From Candidatus Methylomirabilota bacterium (GTDB taxonomy: Bacteria; Methylomirabilota; Methylomirabilia; Methylomirabilales; CSP1-5): 5,915 nucleotides of DNA. Under the pieces are notes generated by a model. It was not told the origin of the DNA and made no database searches. It worked only from the letters and a program-made list of their open reading frames with translations. Shown here piece by piece: positions 5,388 to 5,915 of the stretch (position 1 is the first letter of the stretch; every line of letters begins with the position of its first letter). Location of the stretch: positions 1 through 5,915 of the forward strand of contig JAKEGQ010000208.1 of the NCBI GenBank assembly GCA_022615475.1, read 5' to 3'. Made by a program: the position numbers and the translations under genes.

Positions 5388-5915
5388 TTATCCCTTGGCG
5401 TGCTCGGCGAGCAGACGCAGCGCTTGCCGAATCACCGTCTCGAAATCCTGATCCCCGTCCACCGTGCGGAGGGCTTTGGCTGCCGCCTTGGAGGCCGCGG
5501 AGCGGTTGTAGCCAAGATTGAGCAGCGCAGAGACCACGTCCTGCAGGACCTCCTCGCTCCGGTCGCCCTCCGGTGCCGCAACCGCCGGCTCGAGCAGCGG
5601 CAAGATCTTCTCCTTCAGCTCCAGAATAATCCGTTCCGACGTCTTGCGCCCCACCCCGGGGATGGCGCCGAGCCGCACCAGATCCGCCCGTCCGATGGCC
5701 GCAGCGAGCTCCTCCGCCGTGATGCCGGAGAGGATATTAATGGCCAGCCGGGGCCCGATCCCCGTGACGCCCCGGAGGAGGTCGAAGAGGGCCCGCTCCC
5801 GCTCCGTGATAAAACCGTAGAGATGCAAGGCATCCTCCCGGAGATGGGTCACCGTGTGGAGGAAGACCTCGGTCCTCTCGTCAGGGAGCCGGTAGTAGGT
5901 GGAAAGAGGAACAAA
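5388..5915 (-). CDS. ruvA: Holliday junction DNA helicase subunit RuvA, 5' end outside window
   Basis: RuvA binds the four-way junction as a tetramer and loads RuvB. The frame is open to the right edge and gives 175 residues; full RuvA is about 195-205 aa, so roughly the first 25 residues lie outside. The fragment begins in the OB-fold (FVPLSTYYRLPDERTEV, fragment residues 1-17) and continues THLREDALHLYGF (23-35). Two helix-hairpin-helix motifs follow, VTGIGPRLA (50-58) and IPGVGRKTSERI (85-96). A linker comes next, then the C-terminal RuvB-binding domain III (about 120-171, with ALLNLGY at 130-136). A GTG at 5852 is an internal valine, not the start, because conserved OB-fold sequence continues upstream. 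ruvB follows after 4 bp. ruvC often lies just upstream of ruvA, but it is not in view. Confidence 0.97.
   Translation of the reverse strand, partial: FVPLSTYYRLPDERTEVFLHTVTHLREDALHLYGFITERERALFDLLRGVTGIGPRLAINILSGITAEELAAAIGRADLVRLGAIPGVGRKTSERIILELKEKILPLLEPAVAAPEGDRSEEVLQDVVSALLNLGYNRSAASKAAAKALRTVDGDQDFETVIRQALRLLAEHAKG

Noticed and set aside
5388..5852. ruvA as a complete 154-aa gene starting at 5852
   Set aside because: The codon at 5852 is GTG within the conserved OB-fold; the frame stays open and RuvA-like to the window edge.

Overview
The window is GC-rich (about 60% by eye) and almost wholly coding on the minus strand. Read in transcription order (right to left) it holds: the 3' part of ruvA, ruvB, a small DUF2905 membrane-protein gene, a SpoIID/LytB-type gene, queA, an unnamed zinc-ribbon protein with a NucS-like domain, and nearly all of tgt. 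Both end genes run off the window. No RNA gene, insertion sequence, integrase or CRISPR array was seen.

The order ruvA-ruvB-DUF2905-spoIID-queA-tgt is a familiar bacterial neighbourhood, best known in Firmicutes and also met in other GC-rich and thermophilic or environmental lineages. The sequence does not fix the phylum. A SpoIID-family protein alone does not show sporulation, because the family is widespread in non-spore-formers. The code looks standard, with TGA and TAA used as stops.

Functionally there are three blocks. ruvA/ruvB (4 bp apart) encode the Holliday-junction branch-migration motor. DUF2905 and the spoIID-like gene (14 bp apart) encode envelope proteins and have their own good sigma70-type promoter in the 68 bp after ruvB. 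queA, the zinc-ribbon gene and tgt (7 bp spacing, then a 1 bp overlap) encode queuosine tRNA modification with an extra, uncharacterised partner inserted between the two enzymes.

The least ordinary parts are two. First, the 131 bp gap between the spoIID-like gene and queA carries two arrays of a 7-bp repeat in opposite orientation, and the left array runs over the queA start codon, leaving queA without a visible Shine-Dalgarno. Second, the 214-aa protein between queA and tgt joins an N-terminal four-cysteine zinc ribbon to a C-terminal domain resembling the PD-(D/E)XK nuclease domain of NucS/EndoMS, but with the expected E-x-K residues replaced by R-V-A, so it is probably a non-catalytic relative.
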